A DNA stretch of 64,000 nucleotides from Achromobacter spanius (GTDB lineage: Bacteria > Pseudomonadota > Gammaproteobacteria > Burkholderiales > Burkholderiaceae_B). The stretch lies in NCBI RefSeq assembly GCF_002812705.1, contig NZ_CP025030.1, positions 1,860,001-1,924,000 on the forward strand, written 5' to 3'. The notes under the pieces are model-generated. The model was not told the DNA's origin. It ran no database searches and saw only the letters and a program-made list of their open reading frames with translations. This document shows, in pieces, positions 27,328-35,965 of this stretch. Position numbers and translations under genes: made by a program. Each line of letters begins with the position of its first letter. Position 1 is the stretch's first letter.

Positions 27328-27873
27328 CCTTGTAGGATGGGTGTAGCGCGGCATGGTGTAGGCAAGAACATTAACGCCGAACGCGCGGAACCCATCACGC
27401 AGCGCTGAACGAGGCTAAGGCTTACCGCAGGAAAACAGCCGGTAGATGATGGACCAGGGCTATCCAATCTGCCGGCTGTTCTTGCTTTTGGCGGTCTACG
27501 TATTCGTCAGGCGCCGGTTGATGGGTTTCGCGCGATACACACCGGTATTCTTTTTGCGGATCTGGCGCGCTCCACCCATCCTACATTTTGCAGTTTGCCG
27601 CCTTGTAGGATGGGTGTAGCGCGGCACGGTGTAGACAAGAACATTAACGCTGAACGCGCGGAACCCATCAAGCAGCGCTGAACGAGGCTAAGGCTTACCG
27701 CAGGAAAACAGCCGGTAGATGATGGACCAGGGCTATCCAATCTGCCGGCTGTTCTTGCTTTTGGCGGTCTACGTATTCGTCAGGCGCCGGTTGATGGGTT
27801 TCGCGCGATACACACCGGTATTCTTTTTGCGGATCTGGCGCGCTCCACCCATCCTACATTTTGCAGTTTGCCG
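27328..27873. repeat. Two intact 273-bp tandem repeat units
   Basis: Unit 1 is 27328-27600 and unit 2 is 27601-27873, nearly identical. Each unit has three dyads: element A bounded by GATGGGT and ACCCATC (27336-27396 in unit 1), a hairpin with 14-bp arms (AACAGCCGG.../...CCGGCTGTT, 27434-27480), and element B of 65 bp bounded by GATGGGT and ACCCATCCTAC (27520-27584). Short frames inside are not conserved genes. The structure resembles mobile intergenic palindromic elements. Confidence 0.93.
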
Positions 27874-27931
27874 CCTTGTAGGATGGGTGTAGCGCGGCAT
27901 GGTGTAGGCAAGAACATTAACGCTGAACGCG
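27874..27931. repeat. Left part of third 273-bp unit, split by IS481 element
   Basis: The first 58 bp of a third unit, ending in the target duplication AACGCG (27926-27931). The remainder resumes at 29217 after the insertion. Confidence 0.95.
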
Positions 27932-29216
27932 TGTATGGACCGGGGACATGGGTGACACATGTTCGGGGACATGGGTAACACATAGGTTTTTATCCTATTG
28001 GGGTGCTCTGAGGTCGATCTGTTGAACAATTTTGTACAGGAAGACGACATCAAGCACGCCGTCTTGCGAGGAGGGTCTGACCGCGACAGGCAGACCCGCC
28101 ATTCCCTCTCCGACGAAGACGACGCGTCCGTTCACAATGATCTGCCCTTTGGTCCTGACCTTGAGCACTCGATCGCCCGGCTCGTATTCGATCGGAGGCA
28201 ACGAGGCAGGATAGCGACGAGGGCTAGGTCTATATCTCGACAGGGGCGGCATCTGCCCCAACGCCTGGTGGGGCCGGACGTGGTTGTACTGTTCACGCCA
28301 CTGATCCATGGCTTGCTGGCAGTCCGGCAGACTGCTAAACCCCCGGGCCTGGATCAACTCGCGCTTGAGCGTTCGATGCAGGCGTTCTAGCTTGCCTTGG
28401 GTTTGCGGATGATGAGGGCGACTGTGGCTGATACGCACACCCAGCCGCATGAGCCAAACCTCCAGGCCTGTCAGCCCCAGGCCGCGCACCGATGCCCAGG
28501 ATGGGCCGTTGTCCGCGGTGATCCGTTCGGGCAATCCGTAACGGCGAAATACGGCCTTCAGGTGCTGCTGCACGGTTTTGCTGCGCTCATCGCCACAAGC
28601 CTGGATGCACAGGGCGTAGCGTGAGTGATCGTCCAATAGCGTCAGCGGATGGCACCGTCCCTGACGCGCGTCGGTCAGGGCAAAGTGCCCCTTGAAGTCC
28701 ATCTGCCACAACAGGTTTGGCGCCTCATGCTCAAAGCGCTGGTTCGCCAGCCCGGCGTTCGAGTCCTCGCCTTGGACCCGATAGCCATGTCGTCGCAAAA
28801 TTGCCGAGATGGTACTGGGCGCGGGCGCCGTAGTCGGCCCAAGCAGCGCCCGCAACTTGCGAGGCCCCCAGTACGGGTAACGCTTGTGCAGGTCGATCAC
28901 CTGCGCTTCGATTTGCTCACACGTGCGCCCAGGACTATTGCCTGGCCTGCGAGACAGATCTTGCAACCCAGCCTGGCCGTTCTGCTCGTAGCGGCCCAAC
29001 CACTTATATGCGGTCTTGGCGCTGATATCGAAACGCCGGCAAAGCTCCCGCACATTGCTGCCCGGTTGCAGGGCAAGCTGAACGAACTCCATTCGGCAGG
29101 ACATAAGGCTTGACTCCTTCCACGGCATCGCTCGCTCCTAAAAACGACCATACCGTGATGCTAGAAGTGTTACCTATGTCCCCGAACACCCGTTACCCAT
29201 GTCCCCGGGCCATACA
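27932..29216. mobile_element. IS481-family insertion sequence, intact, 1285 bp
   Basis: Bounded by TGTATGG...CCATACA ends with long imperfect inverted repeats (about 48 bp) that each contain the internal motif GGGGACATGGGTAACA-like twice. It is flanked by the 6-bp direct duplication AACGCG (27926-27931 and 29217-29222). Removing element plus one duplication restores an exact 273-bp repeat unit, so the boundaries are certain. One transposase gene is inside. Confidence 0.96.
27995..29128 (-). CDS. IS481-family DDE transposase
   Basis: Catalyses transposition of the surrounding element. The 377 residues have an N-terminal helix-turn-helix (about 20-60, RRFDISAKTAYKWLGRYEQNG), then an RNase H-like integrase core with D144 (MDFKGHF), D206 (DNGPS) and E248 (QGKLERLHRTLK). 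The family ending SRYRPSPRRYP is present. The frame is uninterrupted, so it is probably active. Confidence 0.97.
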   Translation of the reverse strand: MPWKESSLMSCRMEFVQLALQPGSNVRELCRRFDISAKTAYKWLGRYEQNGQAGLQDLSRRPGNSPGRTCEQIEAQVIDLHKRYPYWGPRKLRALLGPTTAPAPSTISAILRRHGYRVQGEDSNAGLANQRFEHEAPNLLWQMDFKGHFALTDARQGRCHPLTLLDDHSRYALCIQACGDERSKTVQQHLKAVFRRYGLPERITADNGPSWASVRGLGLTGLEVWLMRLGVRISHSRPHHPQTQGKLERLHRTLKRELIQARGFSSLPDCQQAMDQWREQYNHVRPHQALGQMPPLSRYRPSPRRYPASLPPIEYEPGDRVLKVRTKGQIIVNGRVVFVGEGMAGLPVAVRPSSQDGVLDVVFLYKIVQQIDLRAPQ

Positions 29217-29421
29217 AACGCGCGGAACCCATCAAGCAGCGCTGAACGAGGCCAAGGCTTACCGCAGGAAAACAGCCGGTAGATGATGGACCAGGGCTAT
29301 CCAATCTGCCGGCTGTTCTTGCTTTTGGCGGTCTACGTATTCGTCAGGCGCCGGTTGATGGGTTTCGCGCGATACACACCGGTATTCCTTTTGCGGATCT
29401 GGCGCGCTCCACCCATCCTAC
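29217..29421. repeat. Right part of third 273-bp unit
   Basis: Begins with the second AACGCG copy and carries the hairpin and element B, ending ACCCATCCTAC. It differs from units 1-2 at a few positions (for example CC for CT near 29249). The remaining 85 bp up to the next gene show no recognised feature. Confidence 0.93.
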
Positions 29422-29506
29422 GTTGTCGTTGCCGATGGCTTCGCATCCTTGCTGGTCATGGGCGCCTACGGCCATTCCCCGCTGGTGCAAACCTGCGGTA
29501 ATCGAA

Positions 29507-29737
29507 TCAGCTTCCCGCCCCGAAGCTGCATCCTCGCCGGTAGTCCTCGGCCCGAGCCAAGGTTCGATAAAAGTCCGCGCCCAGGTTGATGAAATCTTCC
29601 ATTTCCTGCCGGGTGAGCTTGTGTTGCACGGTGTCCAGGCAGGCGGCGTAAGCGGCCAGGACTTCGGGCCAGTCTTCGAAGCGCCGCGTGCCTGATGTTC
29701 TGGTGATCATCTGGGCGACCAATTCTTGCGTATCCAT
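29507..29737 (-). CDS. Small hypothetical protein (76 aa)
   Basis: An ATG at 29737 with AGGAG six bases upstream gives a 76-residue acidic, mainly helical protein (MDTQELVAQMITRTSGTRRF...) without signal peptide or membrane segment. The excellent ribosome-binding site and coding-like composition support it; the family is not recognised. It lies 150 bp downstream of the fasciclin gene on the same strand, after a terminator-like hairpin. Confidence 0.6.
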   Translation of the reverse strand: MDTQELVAQMITRTSGTRRFEDWPEVLAAYAACLDTVQHKLTRQEMEDFINLGADFYRTLARAEDYRRGCSFGAGS

Positions 29738-29810
29738 AAGAAGCTCCTGCTGTCTCCCTACGTCTGCGTTGCCTGACGCATTTCCTCTTACGTTCCGATT
29801 GCTTGCGCCA

Positions 29811-29835
29811 AGCGCAAAGCCGCCCTTGTGGCGGC
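29811..29835 (-). terminator. Probable intrinsic terminator after fasciclin gene
   Basis: On the minus strand GCCGCC-ACAAG-GGCGGC followed by TTTGCGCTT, 53 bp after the fasciclin stop. A perfect 6-bp GC stem, but an imperfect T-run. Confidence 0.5.
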
Positions 29836-29887
29836 CCTGCATTGCTTGCGACGAGGTGGCTGCGGGGCGACCCGCAACTGTCCCGGG

Positions 29888-30343
29888 TTACATCGGCATC
29901 AGAACCGTGTCGATGACGTGGATGACGCCGTTGTCGGCGGCAATATCCGTCTTGACCACATTGGCGTCATTCACCTTGACCTTGCCGTCGGCGACGGTCA
30001 CGGTGACTTCGCTGCCCTCAACGGTCTTGACCTTGCCGGCCTTGACGTCCTTGGCCATGACCTTGCCCGGCACGACGTGATATGTCAGCACCTTGGTCAG
30101 CGCGGCCTTGTCCTTCAGCAGCGCGTCCAGCTTGTCCTTCGGCACCTTGGCGAATGCCGCGTCAGTCGGCGCAAAAACGGTGAAAGGGCCCGGACCCTTC
30201 AGCGTGTCGGTCAGGCCGGCGGCCTGCACCGCGGTCGTCAAGGTATTGAACCCGCCCGCCGATTTGGCCGTGTCCACGATGTCGGCGGCATTGGCCCAGC
30301 CGCAAGCCAGGGCAATTGTCGTTCCAATCAAAAAACGCTTCAT
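29888..30343 (-). CDS. Secreted fasciclin (FAS1) domain protein
   Basis: 151 residues: signal peptide (1-19, cleaved after ANA) then one complete FAS1 domain with both conserved boxes ([17 protein letters not shown] near 52-68; [10 protein letters not shown] near 87-96). FAS1 proteins act in adhesion or surface interactions; the bacterial role is often unknown. It is divergent from a MerR-type regulator 170 bp away, which suggests control by that protein. Confidence 0.93.
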   Translation of the reverse strand: MKRFLIGTTIALACGWANAADIVDTAKSAGGFNTLTTAVQAAGLTDTLKGPGPFTVFAPTDAAFAKVPKDKLDALLKDKAALTKVLTYHVVPGKVMAKDVKAGKVKTVEGSEVTVTVADGKVKVNDANVVKTDIAADNGVIHVIDTVLMPM

Positions 30344-30513
30344 GTTGTGCTCCAGAAAGTGAGGGAATCAGGCGCCCGCGTCCTGGGGGGCCCTCAATAT
30401 CGCTTCGCAACTTGGAAAACGCGATGCGTGAGGGTAGAGTAGGCGGCATCTTTCACTTCGTCCATATTTTGAACCTGTAATTGCTATCTTTATCGGTTCA
30501 TAGGCGGGTCAAA

Positions 30514-31485
30514 ATGCCAAACACTTCAAACACCGACCTAGACGACTCCGGTTCAACCGCGGCCTACCGCACGGGGGTTGCCGCCAAGCTGGCCGGCCTG
30601 CCCGTCGAAACCCTGCGCGTCTGGGAGCGGCGCTATCAGCTGTCCTCGCCGGCACGCTCGCCACATGGCCAGCGGCTGTACTCGGCCGAGCAGGTTCGAC
30701 GGCTTAGCCTGTTGAAGCAGCTTGTGGACCAGGGGCACGCCATCGGTACGCTTGCGGTGCTGACGCTGGCGCAGTTGCAAGCCATGCTTGGCGCGCAGCC
30801 AAGCGTGGCCGGCCCGCCCTTGCGCGCCGTGGCGGTCGGCGCGACCCTTGTCCATCGCCTCTCGGCCGGGGGCGCGGGCCACGACGGGTCCACGGGCTAC
30901 ATGGCCGGGCCTGACGTGCATGTGGTCGGCGCCTGCGCACATCTGGAAGACGCCGGGTCGCTGCCGCGCCATGCCGACGTGCTCATTGTTGAAATTTCCG
31001 AGTTGGATGCCGATGCGCTCGCGCCCATTCAGCGCGCGCGGGACGCGACCGAGGCTGGCGCCGTGGTCGTTCTCTACCGCTTTTGCGCCAGCACCACCAT
31101 ACGCACCCTGCGCGCGCAAGGATGCCTGGTCGCGCGTATTCCGGCGCAGTTAACGGAACTTGCACCGCTGTGCCGTTCGGCGGTCGCCGGCTCGAACTTT
31201 GCCGCGCTTGCTCCGGCTTCGGCCATCACGTTCAACGAAGAAGCCTTGGCCAAGATCATGGCGCTGCGCAACCCCATCGCCTGCGAATGCCCCAGGCATC
31301 TGGCCGAGTTGCTCATGATGGTCGGCAGCTTCGAGCGCTACAGCGCCCAATGCGCATCACGCAATGATGCCGACGCGCAATTGCATCTGGCGCTGGAGCA
31401 GGCCGCGGGCCAGGCGCGTGGCATTCTGGAAAATGCCATGGGGCGCCTGCTGCAATCGGAAGGCATGTGGCCGCTGGCGGGATGA
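30514..31485 (+). CDS. MerR-type regulator with C-terminal sensor domain (CarH/LitR-like layout)
   Basis: 323 residues. The N-terminus is a MerR winged helix (about 17-85, YRTGVAAKLAGLPVETLRVWERRYQL), and the WERRY form is typical of CarA/LitR-like regulators. The C-terminal about 200 residues should be a B12-binding-like fold, but the cobalamin ExDxHxxG signature is not visible, so it may be a B12-independent (class II LitR-like) protein; this assignment is inference. ATG at 30514 was chosen over TTG at 30481. It is divergent from fasciclin; TGAACC/GGTTCA arms (30470-30475, 30495-30500) lie just before it. Confidence 0.75.
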   Translation: MPNTSNTDLDDSGSTAAYRTGVAAKLAGLPVETLRVWERRYQLSSPARSPHGQRLYSAEQVRRLSLLKQLVDQGHAIGTLAVLTLAQLQAMLGAQPSVAGPPLRAVAVGATLVHRLSAGGAGHDGSTGYMAGPDVHVVGACAHLEDAGSLPRHADVLIVEISELDADALAPIQRARDATEAGAVVVLYRFCASTTIRTLRAQGCLVARIPAQLTELAPLCRSAVAGSNFAALAPASAITFNEEALAKIMALRNPIACECPRHLAELLMMVGSFERYSAQCASRNDADAQLHLALEQAAGQARGILENAMGRLLQSEGMWPLAG

Positions 31486-31519
31486 CGGCGCCGCCCCGCA
31501 CAGGGCGGCGCGTTGTCGA

Positions 31520-33592
31520 TCACACTCCGATCGGTCCACCATCGGCGCGTTGGATCACCACCGTGGACGCGCGCGGGCGTACGGTGCCAGTGGCTGCGAT
31601 CGTCGCGTCGTCCGTGGCGTAGGCCGGCCAGTTGGCCGGGTGCTGGATGTTCAGGAAGATGCTGGTGTAGTCCGGCGTGAACGCGAAGCCCGTAACTTCG
31701 GCTTCGTTGGGGCCGACGAAGAAGCGGCGCAGGTCCGCCTGATTGGACGCGTTGATGGCGGGACCCGTGCCGGTGCTGTCGGCAAGCGCGCCGGGGATGA
31801 CGGCCAGCATCTGGTCGTTGGTGGCGCGCGCCACGTCGTTGTTGCGGCCGCCGTCGATGCCGTTGTCCGTCTGAATCCACAAGATGCCGCGGGTGTCGAA
31901 GCCGATACCGTCGGGGCTGGCCAGTTGGTTCAGCGCGGTCAGGCCCGAGCGGTTGGTGTCGGCGTCGGCGCCGGCATCCGAACCAAACACGAAGATATCC
32001 CAGTCGAACTTGGTCGAGCCGGCTTCGTCGTGCCAGCGGATGATGTGGCCGTTGACGTTGTTCAGACGCGGATTGGGCGGGTTGGTGCCGGTGCCGGCGT
32101 TGCGGCTGGTGTTGTTCGTCAGCGTCAGGTAGATGTCGCCGTTGGTGGGGTGCGTGGCGGTCCACTCCGGGCGGTCCATCGGGGTGGCGCCCACGAAGTC
32201 GGCTGCGCCGCGCGTGTTGATCAGAATGGCGTCCAGGCTGCCGAATTCGTCGGCCAGTGTACGGCCGCCCGCACCCACGGTGGTGCCCGTCAATGCCAGC
32301 CATTCGCCTGTGCCGTCCGCATTGAAGCGGGCCACGTACAAGGTGCCCTTGTCCAGATACTTCGCGCCCACGGCCAGGCGGTCGGTGCGCTCGGCGTCCT
32401 TCGGATCCCACACGGCTTCAGACACGAAGCGGTAGATGTACTCAAAGCGTGAATCGTCGCCGCTGTAGAAGGCCAGCGGCTTGCCGGCTTCGGGCTTGCT
32501 GTAGGCGGAGCCTTCATGGGCGAAACGGCCCATGGCGGTGCGCTTGGTGGCGATGCTGGCGGGGTCGTAAGGGTCGATCTCAACCAGGTAGCCGAAGCCG
32601 TTGACTTCGTTGCGCCAGTCTTGCGTGGCGTCGACGCCCGTTTCGGTGACGTTGAAGCGCGCGAATTCGCCCTGCACTTCGGTCACATCGCCCGCGGCGG
32701 TTTCCCACTGGTAGCGGCCAGCGGGGCCGGCGGAGACGCCAACGCGAAGCTGGTGCGCGGGGCGCACGCCAGTGTTCACAAAGCAGGCTGCCCAGTTTTC
32801 TTCCGCGGTGATGTAGGTGCCCCACGGCGTGTAGCCGTTGCCGCAGTTGTTGTTGGTGCCGCGCACTTGCATGCCGTTGGGCGAGAAGGGCGTCTTGACC
32901 CAGTCCGTGCCGCCGACGGGGCCGGCCAGCTTCATCGCGGTGGCCGACGTGAAGCGGCGGTTGTATCGCGAGTTGTTGACGATGTTCCAGCGGCCGTTTT
33001 CACGGCGCACATGCACAATGGCCACGCCGTGCGCGTTGATTTCCTTGCGCACTTCTTCAGCGGGGCGCTTGCCGGCCACCGTCGTGGGGCCGGCGGGGTG
33101 CAGGGCGCCTTGGTCGATGTATTCGTGGTTGATCGCGAGCAGGCCTTCGGTGGAGCTGCCTTCGATGGGGAAGAAGTGCATGCCGTCGTGGTGCATGCCC
33201 ATGGAATTGAGCAGGTCGTTGGACGTGTTGTTGCCGTTCTGGTCCCAGGGCTGCGCGTTGTCGTTCAACGGCGTGCCCCACGGCGCGAACACGTGGGCCA
33301 CATAGCCTTGCGGCACGACGCAAGCGTCCGTCATCGACGTGGGCAGGGAATCGAAGCCGAGCTTGAGCGGCGGGACTTCGGGCGTGGGGGTCGGGGCACC
33401 GCCGACGTTGTCGTCATCATTGTCATCGCTGCTGTTACAGCCAGCCAGGCCAAGGCTGGTCATCGTGGCGAAGGCGGCGGCAAGACCGCCGCGCATGACC
33501 ATGCGGCGCGACAGATTCTTTTCCAGAATTTCGCTGAACGGGCTGCTCTGGCTGGGGTTGCGGACGATCTTGTCGGAGATGGATTTGCTCAT
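31520..33592 (-). CDS. phoX: PhoX-family alkaline phosphatase (DUF839), Tat lipoprotein
   Basis: A 690-residue periplasmic or surface phosphatase of the calcium/iron-dependent PhoX family that releases phosphate from esters. The N-terminus has a twin-arginine motif (SRRMVMRGG, about 28-36) followed by a hydrophobic stretch and lipobox LAGC, so a Tat-exported lipoprotein is predicted. The core shows the family segments (HDGMHFFPIEG, LLAINHEYID, PWGTYITAEENW). ATG at 33592 with AGGAAG upstream; the 75-codon longer frame crosses the promoter. The PHO box upstream implies PhoB control. Confidence 0.93.
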   Translation of the reverse strand: MSKSISDKIVRNPSQSSPFSEILEKNLSRRMVMRGGLAAAFATMTSLGLAGCNSSDDNDDDNVGGAPTPTPEVPPLKLGFDSLPTSMTDACVVPQGYVAHVFAPWGTPLNDNAQPWDQNGNNTSNDLLNSMGMHHDGMHFFPIEGSSTEGLLAINHEYIDQGALHPAGPTTVAGKRPAEEVRKEINAHGVAIVHVRRENGRWNIVNNSRYNRRFTSATAMKLAGPVGGTDWVKTPFSPNGMQVRGTNNNCGNGYTPWGTYITAEENWAACFVNTGVRPAHQLRVGVSAGPAGRYQWETAAGDVTEVQGEFARFNVTETGVDATQDWRNEVNGFGYLVEIDPYDPASIATKRTAMGRFAHEGSAYSKPEAGKPLAFYSGDDSRFEYIYRFVSEAVWDPKDAERTDRLAVGAKYLDKGTLYVARFNADGTGEWLALTGTTVGAGGRTLADEFGSLDAILINTRGAADFVGATPMDRPEWTATHPTNGDIYLTLTNNTSRNAGTGTNPPNPRLNNVNGHIIRWHDEAGSTKFDWDIFVFGSDAGADADTNRSGLTALNQLASPDGIGFDTRGILWIQTDNGIDGGRNNDVARATNDQMLAVIPGALADSTGTGPAINASNQADLRRFFVGPNEAEVTGFAFTPDYTSIFLNIQHPANWPAYATDDATIAATGTVRPRASTVVIQRADGGPIGV

Positions 33593-33635
33593 GTGGCTTC
33601 CTGGCGTTGATGGGCTGTGCCTGAATGGACGAGCA

Positions 33636-33669
33636 ATACTAGAAGCCGCAAATGAAAGGTTAATGACAC
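33636..33669 (-). promoter_or_regulatory. PHO box and -10 of phoX
   Basis: Minus strand GTGTCAT-TAAC-CTTTCAT (33669-33652) is a two-repeat PHO box with the standard 7-4-7 layout. Ten bases after it is TAGTAT (33641-33636), the expected -10 position for a PhoB-activated promoter. It lies 44 bp upstream of the phoX start. Confidence 0.82.
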
Positions 33670-33703
33670 CACGCTGAAAGGGTTTATGGGTGATCGGCGC
33701 GCG

Positions 33704-33738
33704 AAAAAAAGGCCGGCGCCGCTTGCGCGGGGCCGGCC
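33704..33738 (-). terminator. Strong intrinsic terminator after the solute-receptor gene
   Basis: Minus strand 12-bp stem (GGCCGGCCCCGC / GCGGCGCCGGCC, one mismatch) with GCAA tetraloop, followed directly by a T-run. It ends the 35784-33757 transcript and insulates phoX. Confidence 0.9.
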
Positions 33739-33756
33739 AAACGCAAGCAAGCGTGA

Positions 33757-35001
33757 TTATCTGGATGTGCTGGCGGCAGATTTTGTCGCTGCTGATTTCG
33801 ACGCGACCAAGGTGCATCCGCCCTGGTCCAGCGGCCGGAAGGCGTTGTCGCCCGGAATGGTGCGCAGGATCTTGAAGTAGTCCCAGCGAGCCTTGGACTC
33901 AGACGGCTTCTTCACTTCCACCAGGTACATGTCGTGCACCAGGCGGCCGTCTTCGCGCAGATAGGCATTGCGCGCGAACATGTCGTCGATCTTCATGCCG
34001 CGAATCTGCTTCATCACCGCGTCGCCTTCCAGCTTGCCGCTTTCCTTCACGCCGTTCAGGAACGTCAGGACGGCGGAATAGACGCCTGCTTGCGCCATCG
34101 TTGGCACGCGGCCCTTCATCCGTTCGGCGTAGCGCTTGGACCAGTCGCGCGTGCGCTCGTCCATGTCCCAGTAAAAGCCGCTGGTCAGGACCAGGCCTTG
34201 CGCCTGCTCCAGCCCCACGCCGTCCACGTCGGTAATGAACATAAGCAAGCCAGCCAGTTTTTGCCCGCCCTTGATCAGGCCGAATTCATTGGCCTGCTTG
34301 ATCGCCATGGTGGTGTCGCCCGACGAATTGGCCAGCGCCACGATCTCGGCCTTGGAGGCCTGCGCTTGCAACAGGAACGACGAAAAATCGTTCGATGCGC
34401 GCGGATGCTTGACCGAACCCAAGGTCTGGCCGCCCGCCTGTTTGACGGCGTTTTCGGTGTCGGCCTGCAAGGCGTGGCCGAAGGCGTAGTCGGCTGTCAG
34501 GAAGTACCACTTCTTCATGCCGGACTCGGTCAGCGCGCGCCCGGTGCCGTTGGCCAGCGCATAGGTGTCGTAGGTCCATTGCGCGGTGGAAGCCGAGCAG
34601 GCCTTGCCCGTCAAATCCGATGTGCCGGCCGTGGACGCCAGAAAGGCGATGTTGGCGGTGCGCGTGATTTCCTGCACCGCCAGCGCCACGGAAGAGGTCG
34701 GCACGTCGACGATGGCCTTGACGTTTTCCTGGTCGATCCAGCGGCGTGCGGTGGCGGAACCCACGTCCGCCTTGTTCTGGTGGTCGCCGGCAATGACTTC
34801 AATCTTGCGTCCCAGCACGGTCGGCCCGAAGTCTTCCACCGCCATGCGGGCGGCTTCCACCGAGCCTTGGCCGGACAGGTCGGCATTCATGCCGGAGAGG
34901 TCGGTCAGGACGCCGATGCGGATGGGCGTGTTGGGTTGCGCGTGCGCGGCCGGTATGGCGAATGCCCCGGCAACGAGCAGGGCGCGTAGGTAATGGTTCA
35001 T
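33757..35001 (-). CDS. Branched-chain-amino-acid-type ABC solute-binding protein
   Basis: 414 residues with signal peptide (1-21, AHA cleavage) and a periplasmic-binding fold type I of the LivK-like family (IRIGVLTDLSGMNADLSGQGSV; WYFLTADYAFGHALQ). ATG at 35001 has GGAGGA upstream. No permease or ATPase lies nearby, so it must work with a distant transporter. It is co-transcribed with the enoyl-CoA hydratase (27 bp gap), hinting that the ligand is an acid degraded by this locus. The Lys/Ser/Ala-rich tail (last 15 residues) is unusual. Confidence 0.9.
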   Translation of the reverse strand: MNHYLRALLVAGAFAIPAAHAQPNTPIRIGVLTDLSGMNADLSGQGSVEAARMAVEDFGPTVLGRKIEVIAGDHQNKADVGSATARRWIDQENVKAIVDVPTSSVALAVQEITRTANIAFLASTAGTSDLTGKACSASTAQWTYDTYALANGTGRALTESGMKKWYFLTADYAFGHALQADTENAVKQAGGQTLGSVKHPRASNDFSSFLLQAQASKAEIVALANSSGDTTMAIKQANEFGLIKGGQKLAGLLMFITDVDGVGLEQAQGLVLTSGFYWDMDERTRDWSKRYAERMKGRVPTMAQAGVYSAVLTFLNGVKESGKLEGDAVMKQIRGMKIDDMFARNAYLREDGRLVHDMYLVEVKKPSESKARWDYFKILRTIPGDNAFRPLDQGGCTLVASKSAATKSAASTSR

Positions 35002-35028
35002 GTCTTCCTCCAAGGGGGCGTCCGCTGT

Positions 35029-35784
35029 TTACGCGGATCTTTGCGGCATTGGTAATACGGCGGTGGGTTGGGACAGCAGATGGCACAACAGGAACTGATC
35101 GGTCTGCGCGTGCGCCAGGTGGCTCGCGTCGAATTGGGCGTCGATGGCGCGTTTGCTCAGGCGTAGCGCCAAAGGCGGGCAGGCGGCGGCATCGCGCGCC
35201 AAGGCCATTGCGGCGTGCAGCGCGTCGCCGGTGGGGGCCACTACGTCCGCCAGGCCCCAGGTGTGGGCGGTATCGGCGTCCAATTGCAGGTCGGTGAAGA
35301 GCGCCCGCTTGGCGCGAGCGGGCCCCACCAGGCTGGCCAGCCGGGGCAGGCCGCCCCAGGCCAGCGGCAGGCCCAGCCGCACTTCGGGCAGGCGCAGAAA
35401 GGCGTTGGTTGAAAGCACGCGCCAATCGCACGCCAGCGCCAGCACCGCGCCGCCGCCCACGGCCGCGCCTTCAACGGCGGCGATGGTGGCCTGCGGCAGG
35501 TTGGCCCACGCGCGGCACAGCGCCTCGCCCCGCGCCAAGGCGCGCTGCGTGGTCAGGGGATCGTCATGAGTCCACAGCGCGGGGTCTTTCAGGTCTATGC
35601 CGGCGCTGAAGACGGCGGGCGTGCCGGTCAGCACCACGGCGCGGATGTGTTCGTCGCGCGCTAACTCGGTGGCGGCAGCTATCAATGCGTCCATGGCGGT
35701 CAGGTTCAATGCATTGGCCTTGCCGCCACGGTCGTAACGCACCACCGCCACGCCATCGTCACGCTCGATTGAAACCATGCTCAT
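35029..35784 (-). CDS. Enoyl-CoA hydratase/isomerase family protein
   Basis: 251 residues of the crotonase fold. The oxyanion-hole segments are present (AVFSAGIDLKD near 56-66; GAAVGGGAVLALACDWRV near 105-122) and RLPEVRLGLPLAWGGLPRL follows. The acidic residues of classical hydratases are not clearly both present, so isomerase or another crotonase activity is possible. ATG at 35784 was chosen; the longer frame would cover the TetR operator. It faces the acyl-CoA ligase gene. Confidence 0.87.
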   Translation of the reverse strand: MSMVSIERDDGVAVVRYDRGGKANALNLTAMDALIAAATELARDEHIRAVVLTGTPAVFSAGIDLKDPALWTHDDPLTTQRALARGEALCRAWANLPQATIAAVEGAAVGGGAVLALACDWRVLSTNAFLRLPEVRLGLPLAWGGLPRLASLVGPARAKRALFTDLQLDADTAHTWGLADVVAPTGDALHAAMALARDAAACPPLALRLSKRAIDAQFDASHLAHAQTDQFLLCHLLSQPTAVLPMPQRSA

Positions 35785-35799
35785 GGGATTTTTCCGTGC

Positions 35800-35836
35800 T
35801 TGTTTTGAGGAATTTGGTGGATATACTACCAAGTAT
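35800..35836. promoter_or_regulatory. Promoter with TetR operator candidate, copy 1
   Basis: Dyad ATACT-ACCA-AGTAT (35823-35836) overlaps the -10 of a plus-strand promoter (TTGTTT 35800-35805, 16 bp, TATACT 35822-35827) in the ECH/ligase intergenic region. The 17-base ATACTACnnnGTATGTT recurs at 38566. Confidence 0.72.
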
Positions 35837-35965
35837 GTTGAAAGCCGCAAGGCTTCCTGGACGGTTCTTCATTGCGGGTGCGGGTAAGTCCGTATCCATC
35901 AACGCTGGATGGCCGCCGGGAAGTCATGAAAAATAAGGCGAAACCACAAGATGAGGAGACAGTTG

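Noticed and set aside
27328..27931. CRISPR-like array
   Set aside because: The units are 273 bp and contiguous, with no spacers and no cas genes nearby.
27507..28053. Small minus-strand frames in the 273-bp repeats
   Set aside because: They copy the repeat units, have no ribosome-binding sites, and end at different points in each unit.
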